Source of the DNA: Mucilaginibacter boryungensis
Lineage (GTDB): Bacteria > Bacteroidota > Bacteroidia > Sphingobacteriales > Sphingobacteriaceae
Direction: 5' to 3'
DNA: 64,000 bases
Assembly (NCBI RefSeq): GCF_015221995.1
Contig: NZ_JADFFM010000002.1
Span: 558,001 to 622,000 of the forward strand
The notes under the pieces were generated by a model. The model was given only the letters and a program-made list of their open reading frames with translations. It was not told the origin of the DNA and did not search any database. Positions 9,284-18,639 of the stretch are shown here, piece by piece (position 1 is the first letter of the stretch; every line of letters starts with the position of its first letter). The translations under genes and the position numbers were made by a program.

Positions 9284-10876
9284 ATGAGGAAACTTATTAT
9301 CACTACCACATTATTATTGGCCGCTACCGTGGCCATAACTGTAGTGTATTTTAAAAACTTGAGTACTCCCACTGCATATACCACCCGGGTAATGCAAAGT
9401 ATACCTAATACTGCCGCGCTGATATTTGAATTTAGTAACGATGATGGCTTTTACGACATATTTGGTAATAACAACCTGCTAAACAGCCTGATAGGGAAGG
9501 AAAAAATAAACGATCTTGCTACGTTGCGCGCTCAATTATTAAACAACCCACTGCTAAAGAATTTTTTTACCGGCCAGCATATTTACGTTTCGCTGCAGGG
9601 GCAACCACGCGATAGTATCGATTTCCTGATCACCATTGCTGGCGGAGAGAAATTTGACAGCAGCCATCTGGACCAGTTAGTTAAGCAAAATAATAAAGAT
9701 ATCCTTATCACCACCTTGAACTTAGGTGGTAAAGATGCTTACAATATTTACTTTGCCGATCTAAAAAAACGCTTTTATCTGGTTAACCGCGGTAATCATA
9801 TCCTCTCGGGCAGTTTTTCAAAAGACCTGGCGCTACAAAGCGCGCAATACCACCCTGCAAAAAGCCAGCAAAGCTTTATCCTGATACCCGATCAGCAAAA
9901 CACAAACTCGCTGGCAAATCTTTATATCAACTACGCGCAGCTTACCCCGCTTTTCGACCAGGTTTTTAAAGATAAAAACACAGGCATATTTAAAAGCCTG
10001 CGTATGTTGCCCGCGCTGTCAGCTTTAACCCTCAACTACAAAACAGATGCGCTGATGTTTAATGGGTTTACCAATATACAGCACAACCAGTCAGCTAGTT
10101 ATTTAACTCTGTTCCGTAACCAGCAGCCGGTCGAAGGGAAACTAAAAGAGATATTTCCTTCTACCACAGCGCTTAGTACCTGCTTTGGGTTATCCGATAC
10201 CAAAAGGTTTACTACCGATTTAGCACGATACTATGTTACCGCAGGGTTAGCTGCGGAAAAGGCAGACCTGTTTAAAAAAATTAAAAGTGAAACAGGCGTA
10301 CAACTGCTTAGCGAGTTTAATAATTTATTAGCAGGTGAATTTGCCATATTAACAACCCGGTACGACGAAAAATTAGGCATCATTACCGTAAAAGACGGCT
10401 CACAATTACGCCCGCTAATGGTAAACATCAGTCAGATGATGAACGATGATGTTGGTCAATTTAAGTATAATAAATTGCCCTTTTATCTATTAGGAGATAG
10501 CTTTAGCATACTTAATCATCCCTATTTTATGATACTGGATAATTACCTGATACTCGCCAATAGTGTTAATGAATTGAATAGTTATAAGGATAGTTATTTA
10601 AACCAAAAGTTCCTGAACAGAACTGTTGGGTATAATGATTTTGACAGCTTGTTACCCGAACGCAGCAACGTTGTCTTTTTTCTACATTTCAAGAATATAT
10701 TCCCCATATTAAAACGGGATATGAAACCTGAATTCTCGCCTTTATTTAACCCTGAAAATAATATCGAAAATAAATTTTACGCGTTATCATGGCAATTCAG
10801 TGCGGCCGAAGGGAATTTCTATACAAATTTTAATATGCGCCTTAACAAAACAGATACAACAGCGCTTAACAATTAA
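9284..10876 (+). CDS. Large membrane-anchored hypothetical protein
   Basis: A 530-residue protein with one N-terminal membrane helix or uncleaved signal (LIITTTLLLAATVAITVVYF) and a large extracytoplasmic part with no Cys-rich or catalytic motif that I can recognise. Alternating beta strands and phrases such as YFMILDNYLILANSVNELN resemble DUF3352-type proteins, which measure repeated surfaces rather than catalyse reactions, but this is only an impression. The gene has its own promoter and is followed by a secreted porin-like gene on the same strand. No function can be given. Confidence 0.75.
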   Translation: MRKLIITTTLLLAATVAITVVYFKNLSTPTAYTTRVMQSIPNTAALIFEFSNDDGFYDIFGNNNLLNSLIGKEKINDLATLRAQLLNNPLLKNFFTGQHIYVSLQGQPRDSIDFLITIAGGEKFDSSHLDQLVKQNNKDILITTLNLGGKDAYNIYFADLKKRFYLVNRGNHILSGSFSKDLALQSAQYHPAKSQQSFILIPDQQNTNSLANLYINYAQLTPLFDQVFKDKNTGIFKSLRMLPALSALTLNYKTDALMFNGFTNIQHNQSASYLTLFRNQQPVEGKLKEIFPSTTALSTCFGLSDTKRFTTDLARYYVTAGLAAEKADLFKKIKSETGVQLLSEFNNLLAGEFAILTTRYDEKLGIITVKDGSQLRPLMVNISQMMNDDVGQFKYNKLPFYLLGDSFSILNHPYFMILDNYLILANSVNELNSYKDSYLNQKFLNRTVGYNDFDSLLPERSNVVFFLHFKNIFPILKRDMKPEFSPLFNPENNIENKFYALSWQFSAAEGNFYTNFNMRLNKTDTTALNN

Positions 10877-10913
10877 TTTGTAAAAAAATACGTAACTATT
10901 GGTATTATTATTG
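10877..10913 (+). promoter_or_regulatory. Possible promoter of the DUF5723-like gene
   Basis: TTTG at 10877-10880 and TATTATTG at 10906-10913 are 25 bases apart. The spacing is a little long and the -7 box is imperfect. Confidence 0.3.
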
Positions 10914-11002
10914 CGTTTAAAGGACATTAAACTATTTAATTAATTGCGATATAATTTTTGAATTATATCTTTATTGCCAGCGCACTAAGCTACTTGAACG
11001 GA

Positions 11003-12430
11003 ATGAAGAGATTTCTATTTGTTTTGATTTTCCTGACACTTCATTTCTGTGTATCGGCCCAACAGTTTTCCCAATATAATACCGGGACTTTATATGATGC
11101 TTTTGAGAACCCTGCGCAAAAAGCCTTTATCCCCGATTCGAGCCGAAAAGTAGCTTTCAACCTTTTTTTTCCAAACTTTAATACCGATGTCACTTTAGCC
11201 GGAAATGTACAGGCCGCACTAAAAAACCGCGCGTTTTTGGGCCATTATGAGGATAATGCCTTAACTATTGGCAAGCAAAACTTTAATTATGCTAACGCCA
11301 ATATAAACGCTTATTCCTTTATGCTTAAAGTTTATAACAGCCTTAACGGCGACCAGGAACTTGGCTTTTTTGCACAAAGCCGTTTTGAAGGCCGAGGAGT
11401 GTTTTCAGATGAAAGCGTACAACTTGTAGCCGATAATACTGCTTTCTCACAAGCCAGTTACTCCGACTTGTTTAATAACAGGTTTAACTATCAGGCCTAT
11501 CATCAGATCGGGGTCAGCTATCGCGGAAATGTTGACGAACATCTTGCTTTTGGTGTTAAGGTAAGCGCGTTATTGGGGGTAGTGATGAATAAGGTTGATA
11601 TTAACCGTTCGATCATCAATTTTGACAGAGCCAAAGACCGTGCTTTCCTGAGTATGGAAGGTAATTACTACGCCAGTTTTGATCCGGGCAAATTTTCTAT
11701 TCACGACCTGTTGCCGAGTACTAAGAACCCTGGCGCATCCATTAGCTTCGGCACTTTATATATAGCCGATGATAAAACCAGGATTCAATTGAACATTAAA
11801 GACCTTGGCTTTATACACTGGAACAGCTTATCCCATACCGGTCATTTTAATAACACGGGTATAATTGATAGTCTTTCTTTTCCCGGTATCGAAAACCGGA
11901 TGGCCAGAACCGCGTCGTCATTAGTGCAGAGCAACCCTGTTGAGCATGGTTTTACTACGCCTACAAACAGTAAAGCGGAAGTTAGTGCATCAAAAGCTTA
12001 TTTATTAAATAGCTATATTAAATATACGCCTACCGTGATTTTATCAAAGGAATTGTTTTATACTGGCTTTACCGCCGCAATGGTTAACCATTTTCAATAC
12101 CACAATTTAGTAGGCACATTAACCGGCGCTTATAGTGACATGCATTTTTTTAGTATTGGCACTCAATTAATGATAAAATCGCCTAATGCTGAATTTTTTA
12201 TTGGCACAGACCGCCTGGTACAAAGTCTAAGCTTAGCACGGTCTACCAATACAACATCGAGCCAAATTTCAAAAAACAGTACATTTTCCGGAGCGAATTT
12301 CTTTATGGGATTCTCCATTAAAATGGGCGCTGTTATCGAACATCCTTACAATGCCAGCAGCATCCCAATGGGCGATCACCGTAACTTTGTAAAACGTTTT
12401 TGGCAGCGCATCACTAAAAAAGAAGATTAA
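11003..12430 (+). CDS. DUF5723-like outer-membrane protein
   Basis: A 475-residue secreted protein. The signal peptide is MKRFLFVLIFLTLHFCVSA, cleaved before QQF. The mature N-terminus (QYNTGTLYDAFENPAQKAF) and the long run of amphipathic strands resemble the DUF5723 and PorV/FadL-like outer-membrane barrels of Bacteroidota. The frame is open 15 codons further upstream, but those residues would bury the signal peptide, so ATG 11003 is preferred. It converges on tsaB, and the two genes overlap by 4 bases at their 3' ends. Substrate and role are unknown. Confidence 0.75.
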   Translation: MKRFLFVLIFLTLHFCVSAQQFSQYNTGTLYDAFENPAQKAFIPDSSRKVAFNLFFPNFNTDVTLAGNVQAALKNRAFLGHYEDNALTIGKQNFNYANANINAYSFMLKVYNSLNGDQELGFFAQSRFEGRGVFSDESVQLVADNTAFSQASYSDLFNNRFNYQAYHQIGVSYRGNVDEHLAFGVKVSALLGVVMNKVDINRSIINFDRAKDRAFLSMEGNYYASFDPGKFSIHDLLPSTKNPGASISFGTLYIADDKTRIQLNIKDLGFIHWNSLSHTGHFNNTGIIDSLSFPGIENRMARTASSLVQSNPVEHGFTTPTNSKAEVSASKAYLLNSYIKYTPTVILSKELFYTGFTAAMVNHFQYHNLVGTLTGAYSDMHFFSIGTQLMIKSPNAEFFIGTDRLVQSLSLARSTNTTSSQISKNSTFSGANFFMGFSIKMGAVIEHPYNASSIPMGDHRNFVKRFWQRITKKED

Positions 12431-13107
12431 ACTATCTTTTTTACACCGGCAATAAATTCCTTCAGGTAATAGGGTTCAAAGTAGGCAACGTCTTCAAAAT
12501 CTTTGCTGTTAAACTTTTTTAGTGCTGCAAAGGTGAGGTCATTGGCACTATTTTCGTAACCATCAATAAAAATGGCGTTAGGGTGGGTTAAAGTTTCTCG
12601 GCACTTGGCGGCACCATCGCCAAAAAAGTATATTTTATGATCATTAAGTAAGTCGGCAAAACTGCTTTGATCAATTATTTCTGCAGACGTGGGTGTTATC
12701 TTGTTCCCGTTTATATCAAATATTGCTGTGAACACTTCCATCCGTCGTGCATCAATCATAGGGCATAACAAACTTTCAGGGGTAAGTGTCAACCGGCTTA
12801 TCATACCATCAGCCATGGCCTTTAGCGTTTCTACAGCTATTAAAGGCTTATCCAATGCATAGCATAACCCCTTGGCTGTTGAGACCCCAATACGCAAGCC
12901 TGTATATGAGCCTGGCCCGCTGCTCACGGCTATCGCGTCCAGATCGGCATATTGTTTATCAGCATGCTTAAAAACACCCTCAATAAACAAGGTCAGCACC
13001 TCGGCATGTACATTGCGCTGGTTCAATTCTTTTTTAGCCAATACCTGTCCATCTTGTGTTAATGCAACAGAGCATGATGTAGTAGCTGTTTCTATCTGAA
13101 GGATCAT
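12427..13107 (-). CDS. tsaB: tRNA t6A synthesis protein TsaB
   Basis: A 226-residue ASKHA-fold protein that pairs with TsaD and TsaE to make N6-threonylcarbamoyladenosine at position 37 of ANN-decoding tRNAs. Visible motifs are MILQIETATTSCSVAL at the N-terminus and SSGPGSYTGLRIGVSTAKGL around residue 62, both diagnostic of TsaB (YeaZ). Later there is PMIDARRMEVFTAIF. The length is normal. The gene lies downstream of the rpmH-rnpA-yidD cluster on the same strand, separated by a self-complementary word repeat that may end or attenuate that transcript. Confidence 0.95.
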   Translation of the reverse strand: MILQIETATTSCSVALTQDGQVLAKKELNQRNVHAEVLTLFIEGVFKHADKQYADLDAIAVSSGPGSYTGLRIGVSTAKGLCYALDKPLIAVETLKAMADGMISRLTLTPESLLCPMIDARRMEVFTAIFDINGNKITPTSAEIIDQSSFADLLNDHKIYFFGDGAAKCRETLTHPNAIFIDGYENSANDLTFAALKKFNSKDFEDVAYFEPYYLKEFIAGVKKIV

Positions 13108-13186
13108 CTTTTAAGTCTTAAGTAGATAGTCTTAAGTTAAAAGTCTATTGTCCTGCCTTAGAACTTTCGACTTAAGACTTCAAATT
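13108..13186. repeat. Self-complementary word repeat ('gtcttaagt')
   Basis: The left arm has 'aagtcttaagtagatagtcttaagt'-like words. The right arm 'cgacttaagacttcaa' is their reverse complement. It fills the gap between yidD and tsaB and can fold into a long imperfect hairpin. Confidence 0.6.
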
Positions 13187-13432
13187 TCAATCCGGTACCG
13201 GATCGTGCCCGTGGCCGCCCCAAGGGTTGCAACTGGCAATCCGTTTCAAAGTTAACCATCCGCCTTTAAACGCGCCATGCTTTTTTATAGCTTCTACCCC
13301 ATATTGCGAACAGGTGGGCGTATAACGGCATGATGCTCCGGTTAACGGTGAGACAAAATATTGATATATTTTAATAATAAGCAGGAAGATACTGCCTATA
13401 AAGGTTTTGAATATATTCCACAACCATTTCAT
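13187..13432 (-). CDS. yidD: Membrane protein insertion efficiency factor YidD
   Basis: An 81-residue protein with the family signature [20 protein letters not shown] followed by [20 protein letters not shown] and [13 protein letters not shown]. It assists YidC-dependent insertion of inner-membrane proteins. The N-terminal amphipathic helix ([20 protein letters not shown]) places it at the membrane. Its ATG overlaps the end of rnpA by 4 bases, so the two are translationally coupled. Confidence 0.97.
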   Translation of the reverse strand: MKWLWNIFKTFIGSIFLLIIKIYQYFVSPLTGASCRYTPTCSQYGVEAIKKHGAFKGGWLTLKRIASCNPWGGHGHDPVPD

Positions 13433-13809
13433 TTTTGCAAAGCTTCGGCTAATTGAATAAGCATCTTCAGCATTTTCTTCTCTATAAAATCGTACGCCAG
13501 TATTTCGTTACCCACATACACCAATGACAAGGCAATATGCTGATTACGTTCCGTAAGTAAATCGTACAAAAATTGTTGCTTATGCAGGCGGTAAGCCTCA
13601 CGCATGCGGCGCTTTACCAGGTTGCGGTCAACCGCGCGTTTATAACGTTTTTTTGGTACACCAAAAACTACCTGGGCAGGTGCCGGCGCGGTTTCAATAA
13701 AAGCCCATGAAACCTTATAGGGGTAACATAAAAAAGAAGAACCGTTATGATAAAGCCCATCAATAAGCTTTTTATTACATAACCGTTCTTCTTTTTTAAA
13801 GGTATACAT
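13429..13809 (-). CDS. rnpA: Ribonuclease P protein component
   Basis: A 126-residue basic protein that binds RNase P RNA and helps process tRNA 5' ends. The N-terminus [20 protein letters not shown] and the RNR motif region [20 protein letters not shown] are diagnostic. The frame continues 14 codons upstream, but the conserved start of the family is at ATG 13809. It lies between rpmH (upstream) and yidD (overlapping), the standard bacterial order. Confidence 0.96.
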   Translation of the reverse strand: MYTFKKEERLCNKKLIDGLYHNGSSFLCYPYKVSWAFIETAPAPAQVVFGVPKKRYKRAVDRNLVKRRMREAYRLHKQQFLYDLLTERNQHIALSLVYVGNEILAYDFIEKKMLKMLIQLAEALQK

Positions 13810-13879
13810 TATTGCTAAATTGACCCGATATGATTGTGCATAACCGGTCAAACTCCATTACCGGAGCAAGCAATCCGTA

Positions 13880-14038
13880 CTATGCTTTATGACGACGCTC
13901 GTCAGATACTGTTAATCTTTTTCTGCCTTTAGCCCTTCTTGAGGCCAAAACACGCCTGCCATTGGCAGATGCCATACGCTCACGGAAACCGTGTTTATTT
14001 CTTCTTTTACGCTGAGAGGGCTGAAACGTTCTTTTCAT
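13880..14038 (-). CDS. rpmH: 50S ribosomal protein L34
   Basis: A 52-residue, strongly basic protein starting [20 protein letters not shown] and continuing [20 protein letters not shown]. This is the unmistakable L34 sequence; it ends in TAG at 13880-13882. A near-ideal promoter lies 40 bases upstream. L34 heads the cluster rpmH-rnpA-yidD. No dnaA or oriC is seen beside it, which is common in Bacteroidota. Confidence 0.99.
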   Translation of the reverse strand: MKRTFQPSQRKRRNKHGFRERMASANGRRVLASRRAKGRKRLTVSDERRHKA

Positions 14039-14077
14039 GACTTATATTTTCTATTCGTTCCTTTTTAAACAGGAGTG

Positions 14078-14109
14078 CAAATGTAGGGTAAATATTTAAA
14101 AGTTTCAAA
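14078..14109 (-). promoter_or_regulatory. Promoter of the rpmH-rnpA-yidD cluster
   Basis: On the minus strand TTTG (14109-14106), 20 bases, then TACATTTG (14085-14078): an almost perfect Bacteroidota -33/-7 pair, 40 bases before the rpmH ATG. Confidence 0.8.
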
Positions 14110-14324
14110 CCTAATTTTAAAAAAGTTCAGTATAGTATCTCCTATAGAGACAGATGATTATCCATCTCCCGTATTGAAAGTATTTAAGCTTGAAAAACGA
14201 AAGTCAGTTTTTCATGGCTGCCGATAGTCCCGCTATCCTTTCCAACTCCTCGCTACGCTGCGGGGTTTCCACTACTATCGGAGTTTATGTTGAATGGCCT
14301 CGGGCTATTGCCGGTTATCCACAC

Positions 14325-14372
14325 CATGTGCATATCTACGTATTTGCACATTTGCACATTTACCACTACTTT
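14325..14372. repeat. Word repeat ('gcacatttgcacattt') upstream of the FtsB-like gene
   Basis: Short words 'tgtgcat', 'tttgcac' and 'atctacgta' recur here. The reverse-complement words appear at 34619-34655. The rest of the gap 14110-14398 shows a 'gatagtcccgctatcc ... actactatcgga' inverted stretch and no gene I can support. Confidence 0.45.
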
Positions 14373-14398
14373 TAACTCGAAATTTAATTTATTGCAGT

Positions 14399-14698
14399 AT
14401 GAACCGCTTGATTGGTCTTTTCAAAAATAAATTCTTCCTGGTTACCGTAGCTTTTGTGGTATGGATGATATTTTTTGATAAGAACGACCTTTTCTCGCAA
14501 TATCAATACCGCCAGCAGGTAACTAAGCTGCGCCATGAACGCGATTTTTACCAAAAGGAAACCGCCGAGGTAAATAAGCAGCTAAACGAATTGAATACCG
14601 ATAACAACGCCCTTGAAAAATTTGCGCGCGAAAAATACCTGATGAAAAAGGATAATGAGGATGTTTTTGTAGTGGTCCGGGATTCAGTAAAAAAATAA
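14399..14698 (+). CDS. FtsB/DivIC-like septum formation protein
   Basis: A 99-residue bitopic membrane protein. A single helix spans residues 11-25 (KFFLVTVAFVVWMIFF). A coiled coil follows (residues 35-80, heptads in QVTKLRHERDFYQKETAEVN), ending in the family motif NALEKFAREKYLMKKDNEDV. Proteins of this kind (FtsB, DivIC) form part of the divisome that activates septal wall synthesis. The frame is open 35 codons upstream through repeat-like sequence, so ATG 14399 is chosen. Confidence 0.88.
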   Translation: MNRLIGLFKNKFFLVTVAFVVWMIFFDKNDLFSQYQYRQQVTKLRHERDFYQKETAEVNKQLNELNTDNNALEKFAREKYLMKKDNEDVFVVVRDSVKK

Positions 14699-14740
14699 TC
14701 GGGTTACCGCGGTTTATCTTCGAGCCAAATTTCCTACATG

Positions 14741-14770
14741 ATGAGATGCCGAAACAATTTCGACATGACG
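14741..14770 (+). repeat. REP-like palindrome, copy R4
   Basis: GATGCCGAAACAATTTCGACATGACG: the same stem as R1 with one mispair. Confidence 0.65.
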
Positions 14771-14786
14771 CCCCTATTTATATTAA

Positions 14787-16862
14787 TCAAATCCCTTCCC
14801 GTTTCCGCATGAACCATTCGGTACTTAGCAGCAACAGGATCAGCGCAAAAACCCATTTCAGGTCTATCAGGTCGGTATAGTGTTTATCCTCGTATTCAAC
14901 AGTTTTAATGGTCTCGTTCTTGCGGATCAGGTCAACAAGTTTACTGATCTGCGATGGCTGCAGCATTTCCCCGCCCGATTGCTTGCTGAGCGCATATAAC
15001 AGCTGATGGTTAGCCGTGCTTTGGCGCGCCTCCTGGTTCAACGCTTTAATGTTGAATTGCCCATGCGCCGCTAACGACCTATCACCCAGTTTTACGCCTG
15101 CTGTATAAGTGTATTCGCCGGCAGGCAGCGTCCCTGCATCAAGCTGATAACTTTGCCCATTGCGACTGAACAGGAAGCTATAACTTTTGCCTGTTTCACT
15201 CTTAATGTCCGTACGCACATCGGGCGTGTTTATCAGTTGTAAGGCATCATTATATAATTCCGCGTTTAGCAGTACATTGTCGCCTTCATCAAATATATTT
15301 TTGGCTGGGTAAACCCTAAAGCGTTGCTGACCGGCGTTTACTGTAAGGTATTGTACGCTTTGGCTCAACAATTCCTCAACCGCGGCGTGGCTGCCATAAG
15401 TTTGATATTCTGAAAGTTGCCAGCGCCAAATGCCTTCTGCCGTCATTACCGCTTCCCTCCGACCGCCTTCTTCCCCGAAAATTAATAATGGATATGGTGT
15501 AGGTACCTGACCAATCTTTTGCTTTAACAAGGGCATACCATTAGCTGGTGAGCTATAATTGCCATAGGGCGCCAGCAGCGGCGGCAATTTAGTTAACTTT
15601 TGTTGTGTAGAATCGGACAGGGTGAATAAGGAGAACCCGCTTGATTGCAGTGCGAACACCTCCTGCATTTCCTCGCGGTTGGCATTAATCTGTACAATTT
15701 TTTGCACCTGATTAAGCACGTTCAAATCAGTCTGACTGCCTGCGATATACCACACCGGCACCTTACTTTTACCCGCCAATGCTGCCATGCCCTCGGCTGG
15801 TTGATACATAATCACCAGGCTGTAATCGTTCCAGTTGATAGCCCCGGCTTCAGCAGCACGGATAGTTTTTAATTCGTAATTCTTATTGCTCTCTATCGCC
15901 TGCTTAATTACGGTAATATCCGGATGTGGGCTGTTGTATAACAATAATATCTTTTGGCGTGCATCCAGCACTTCTACATAAATAGTTTCCGTATTGTTTT
16001 GCAGCGATATCTCGTTCTTAACCGGCGCTATGCTAATAGTGAATTTATGGATGCCCTTTTTATCTGCGCTCAGCTTTATTTTAACGCTCTTTTTAAACGC
16101 ATCGTTGGTAACAGGTACTTGTTGCGATGCCACTGCATGCCCATCTTCGGCTACACTTAGCCTGATATTTTCACCATTACTTTGATAAGCCGCAGCCATT
16201 ACTTCAATTTCAAAATCGTTACCCAGAAAGGCCGTTTTATTATAGTTTACGTTAGCGATCAGCAAGTCGCGGTGCGGGATAGTATCGCCAAGGGCAATAG
16301 TATAAATATTGGCTTTGATATTTTTAGCCTCGTATTGCGGATCGGCACCACGGTTGTACAAACCGTCGGTAGCCAACACCACCGCGCCAATGTTTTGATT
16401 TACAAACCGGTCATTCAGTTGGTGCAGCGCCGCTGAAATATCTGTTTGTTTGCCGGTATAATCATTGGTCAGGCCATCGTGCAGAGTGGCGTCGAAATGA
16501 TATTCACGCACATCGTAGTTATCGCCTAAGGCTTTCTTTAGTCCGCCCAGATCTGTAGCAAATTGTTGGGCGTCAAAACCGGGCGATTTGAACAGTTTGA
16601 TGGATTCTGAATTATCTTGTGCTATCAACACCAATGGTTTTTGCGGCTGGTAACTCACCGATTTCACCAAAGGTGATACCAGCAGAAAAGCGATAGCAAA
16701 CGCCGCTAACCCACGTAACGCGGCTAATATATTGCGAATGGTTGGTGTAGTATTTACCGGGTTGCGGTACATCAGCCAGGCATACAGTGCACCAAGCAGC
16801 AGGCAAACAAGCGTCCACCACCCTGAAACCGAACCCCAGTTAATTGAAAATAGAAACACCAT
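14787..16862 (-). CDS. VWA-domain membrane protein (BatA-like)
   Basis: A 691-residue protein with two N-terminal membrane helices (about 13-30 and 45-65) and one at the C-terminus (WVFALILLLLSTEWFM). Between them is a von Willebrand A-like domain with a MIDAS-type DNSES near residue 89 and ATDG near 163, then Ig-like or beta-sandwich domains. This layout is seen in conserved Bacteroidota membrane proteins resembling BatA or N-terminal DUF4159-type proteins, often linked to MoxR ATPases in stress or cell-envelope functions. No MoxR gene lies in this window, so the role stays open. A terminator is not obvious downstream. Confidence 0.75.
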   Translation of the reverse strand: MVFLFSINWGSVSGWWTLVCLLLGALYAWLMYRNPVNTTPTIRNILAALRGLAAFAIAFLLVSPLVKSVSYQPQKPLVLIAQDNSESIKLFKSPGFDAQQFATDLGGLKKALGDNYDVREYHFDATLHDGLTNDYTGKQTDISAALHQLNDRFVNQNIGAVVLATDGLYNRGADPQYEAKNIKANIYTIALGDTIPHRDLLIANVNYNKTAFLGNDFEIEVMAAAYQSNGENIRLSVAEDGHAVASQQVPVTNDAFKKSVKIKLSADKKGIHKFTISIAPVKNEISLQNNTETIYVEVLDARQKILLLYNSPHPDITVIKQAIESNKNYELKTIRAAEAGAINWNDYSLVIMYQPAEGMAALAGKSKVPVWYIAGSQTDLNVLNQVQKIVQINANREEMQEVFALQSSGFSLFTLSDSTQQKLTKLPPLLAPYGNYSSPANGMPLLKQKIGQVPTPYPLLIFGEEGGRREAVMTAEGIWRWQLSEYQTYGSHAAVEELLSQSVQYLTVNAGQQRFRVYPAKNIFDEGDNVLLNAELYNDALQLINTPDVRTDIKSETGKSYSFLFSRNGQSYQLDAGTLPAGEYTYTAGVKLGDRSLAAHGQFNIKALNQEARQSTANHQLLYALSKQSGGEMLQPSQISKLVDLIRKNETIKTVEYEDKHYTDLIDLKWVFALILLLLSTEWFMRKREGI

Positions 16863-16985
16863 ATATTAACGTGATACGTATTACGTTGAACGTTTTACGC
16901 TTACGCAATATGCGAAATTATGATGAATGTTGATAGGCGGGAATGAGGGTTATGTTAAAGATGTTACACCTGTATAATCACTATA

Positions 16986-17012
16986 TAAAAAAGAGGCGCA
17001 ATCACGCGCCTC
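16986..17012 (-). terminator. Terminator of fabG
   Basis: GAGGCGC/GCGCCTC stem (16993-16999 and 17006-17012) with a T-rich tract on the minus-strand transcript (plus-strand A run 16986-16992), about 50 bases after the fabG stop. Confidence 0.75.
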
Positions 17013-17030
17013 TACAATATATCTTTTCAG

Positions 17031-17060
17031 GACTTTCCGACTTTCGGTCTTCCGGACTTG
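17031..17060. repeat. Word repeat beside the 3' end of fabG
   Basis: 'ggactttccgactttcggtc' type words. The reverse-complement words lie beyond the other end of the gene at 17848-17887. Confidence 0.5.
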
Positions 17061-17063
17061 AAC

Positions 17064-17807
17064 CTACAACATCCCACCATCAACCGGGATTACCTGGCCG
17101 GTGATGTAAGTTGCCATATCTGATGCCAGGAATACGCAGGCATTCGCTACGTCTTCGGTTTCACCGCCGCGTTTAAGCGGGATAGCCTGCGCCCAGCCTT
17201 CAACCACTTTAGGGTCAAGCACTTCCGTCATTTCTGTTTTAATGAAGCCCGGCGCCACCACGTTGCAACGGATATTACGCGAACCTAATTCTTTAGCGAT
17301 AGATTTTGAGAAACCAATGATGCCGGCTTTTGAAGCAGCATAGTTAGCCTGACCAGCATTGCCCTGCACACCAACTACCGAACTCATATTAATGAACACA
17401 CCGTTGCGGTTTTTCATCATAATTTTAGAAGCGGCCTTGGTAACATTGAAGATTGATTTCAGGTTCACATTCAGCACTTCGTCCCAGTTTTCCTCGGTCA
17501 TGCGCATTAGTAAACCATCTTTGGTGATACCTGCATTGTTCACTACTACGTGCAGTGTACCAAAATCGGCAATAATATCATTGATCAGTTTTTCAGCTTC
17601 ATCGAATTTAGAAGCATCGGAACGGTAGCCTTTTACTTTGGTACCAAAACTTTGCAATTCCTGCTCTAACGCCTGCCCTTTTTCAACAGACGACAGGTAA
17701 GTAAACGCCACGTTGGCACCATGCTCGGCAAATTTTTCAGCTATTTTGCGGCCTATGCCTTTTGATGCGCCGGTGATCAGCGCGGTTTTTCCTTCTAATA
17801 ATTTCAT
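17064..17807 (-). CDS. fabG: 3-oxoacyl-ACP reductase
   Basis: A 247-residue short-chain dehydrogenase that reduces 3-oxoacyl-ACP with NADPH in fatty-acid elongation. The cofactor motif TGASKGIG is at residues 12-19, and NNAG is near 88. The catalytic Ser is in NMSSVVGVQGN, with Tyr and Lys in YAASKAG. The C-terminus is ITGQVIPVDGGM. The frame extends three codons upstream, but MKLLEGKTALITGAS is the family start. A terminator follows. The gene stands alone here rather than in a fab cluster, so another SDR substrate is possible but less likely. Confidence 0.93.
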   Translation of the reverse strand: MKLLEGKTALITGASKGIGRKIAEKFAEHGANVAFTYLSSVEKGQALEQELQSFGTKVKGYRSDASKFDEAEKLINDIIADFGTLHVVVNNAGITKDGLLMRMTEENWDEVLNVNLKSIFNVTKAASKIMMKNRNGVFINMSSVVGVQGNAGQANYAASKAGIIGFSKSIAKELGSRNIRCNVVAPGFIKTEMTEVLDPKVVEGWAQAIPLKRGGETEDVANACVFLASDMATYITGQVIPVDGGML

Positions 17808-17847
17808 GTTCCCCAATGATTTCGGGCGGTGAAGATAGGGAATTTTT

Positions 17848-17887
17848 GGGAAGTCCGAAAGACCCTAAGCCGGGAAGGCCGAAAGAT
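17848..17887. repeat. Word repeat upstream of fabG, inverted with respect to 17031-17060
   Basis: 'gggaagtccgaaagaccc' and 'gggaaggccgaaaga' are complements of the words found beyond the 3' end of fabG. Confidence 0.5.
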
Positions 17888-17912
17888 AGTAAAATTGCAG
17901 AACAGGACGTAA

Positions 17913-18563
17913 TTAGTCACACGAATATGAATTTATAAGGTAAGTGTTTTCTCCAGCTTTTTTAATAGTTAAATCTCCTATGGCATCGGCCATATAGGTG
18001 TAAACATTGGTGAATAACAAGGCTTCACGGTAAGTGATATTTTTAAGCGTAATAGTTTCATCTGAGCAGCCATCGTAGTAGCTTGTGATCAATATATTGC
18101 CATTAGGATAGGTATACGTCTTTTTATTGCCACGTTTAACTGCTACCACTTTTGGAGTGCCGAAGTTTCTGCGTAAATAGGTTTCTGTTTCCTCGCAGCC
18201 GGTCGCGTCAACCCGTGGACAAGGCAGGCTTGAAAGGTACCCATCAAAAACATACCCTTGTTTACCATCAACAGTTATTTTGCTCCAAAACCCTCGTATT
18301 GGGACAGGTTTATGGATAATATTCCCTTTTGCAACCATGGTAACTTTTGTAGGTAAAGTCAACGCTTTTATCTCTTCAACAATGATTATTTGCTTGCCGT
18401 AGGGTATCATGCGGATTACTTTAGCTGCTAAGGTTGGCTTAGCATATAACTTAACTCCTTCTAACCGCCATACATTAGGTTTATCCCCTGGTTTAAACTG
18501 AGCTACGGCAGTATTTAAAACAGCGCATAAAAAAAATGTAAAAAATAGTGGTATACGATACAT
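17913..18563 (-). CDS. Secreted SH3-like domain protein
   Basis: A 216-residue protein with a signal peptide (MYRIPLFFTFFLCAVLNTAVA, then Q). Residues 30-110 resemble a bacterial SH3 fold: LYAKPTLAAKVIRMIPYGKQ, then GFWSKITVDGKQGYVFDGYLS. Such domains usually bind cell-wall material or other proteins. The C-terminal half has four Cys (two near residue 115-122, two near 165 and the C-terminus) that could form disulfides. I know no named family for the whole protein. Confidence 0.7.
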   Translation of the reverse strand: MYRIPLFFTFFLCAVLNTAVAQFKPGDKPNVWRLEGVKLYAKPTLAAKVIRMIPYGKQIIIVEEIKALTLPTKVTMVAKGNIIHKPVPIRGFWSKITVDGKQGYVFDGYLSSLPCPRVDATGCEETETYLRRNFGTPKVVAVKRGNKKTYTYPNGNILITSYYDGCSDETITLKNITYREALLFTNVYTYMADAIGDLTIKKAGENTYLINSYSCD

Positions 18564-18639
18564 AGGATGATGTTTTTGCTAAAATACGTTTTTAAATAAA
18601 TGCTATCGTATATTAATTGTTAAACTTCTACTTTTAAAA

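Noticed and set aside
14190..14375. 61-codon plus-strand ORF before the FtsB-like gene
   Set aside because: Covers an inverted 'gatagt' stretch and word repeat; no conserved protein look.
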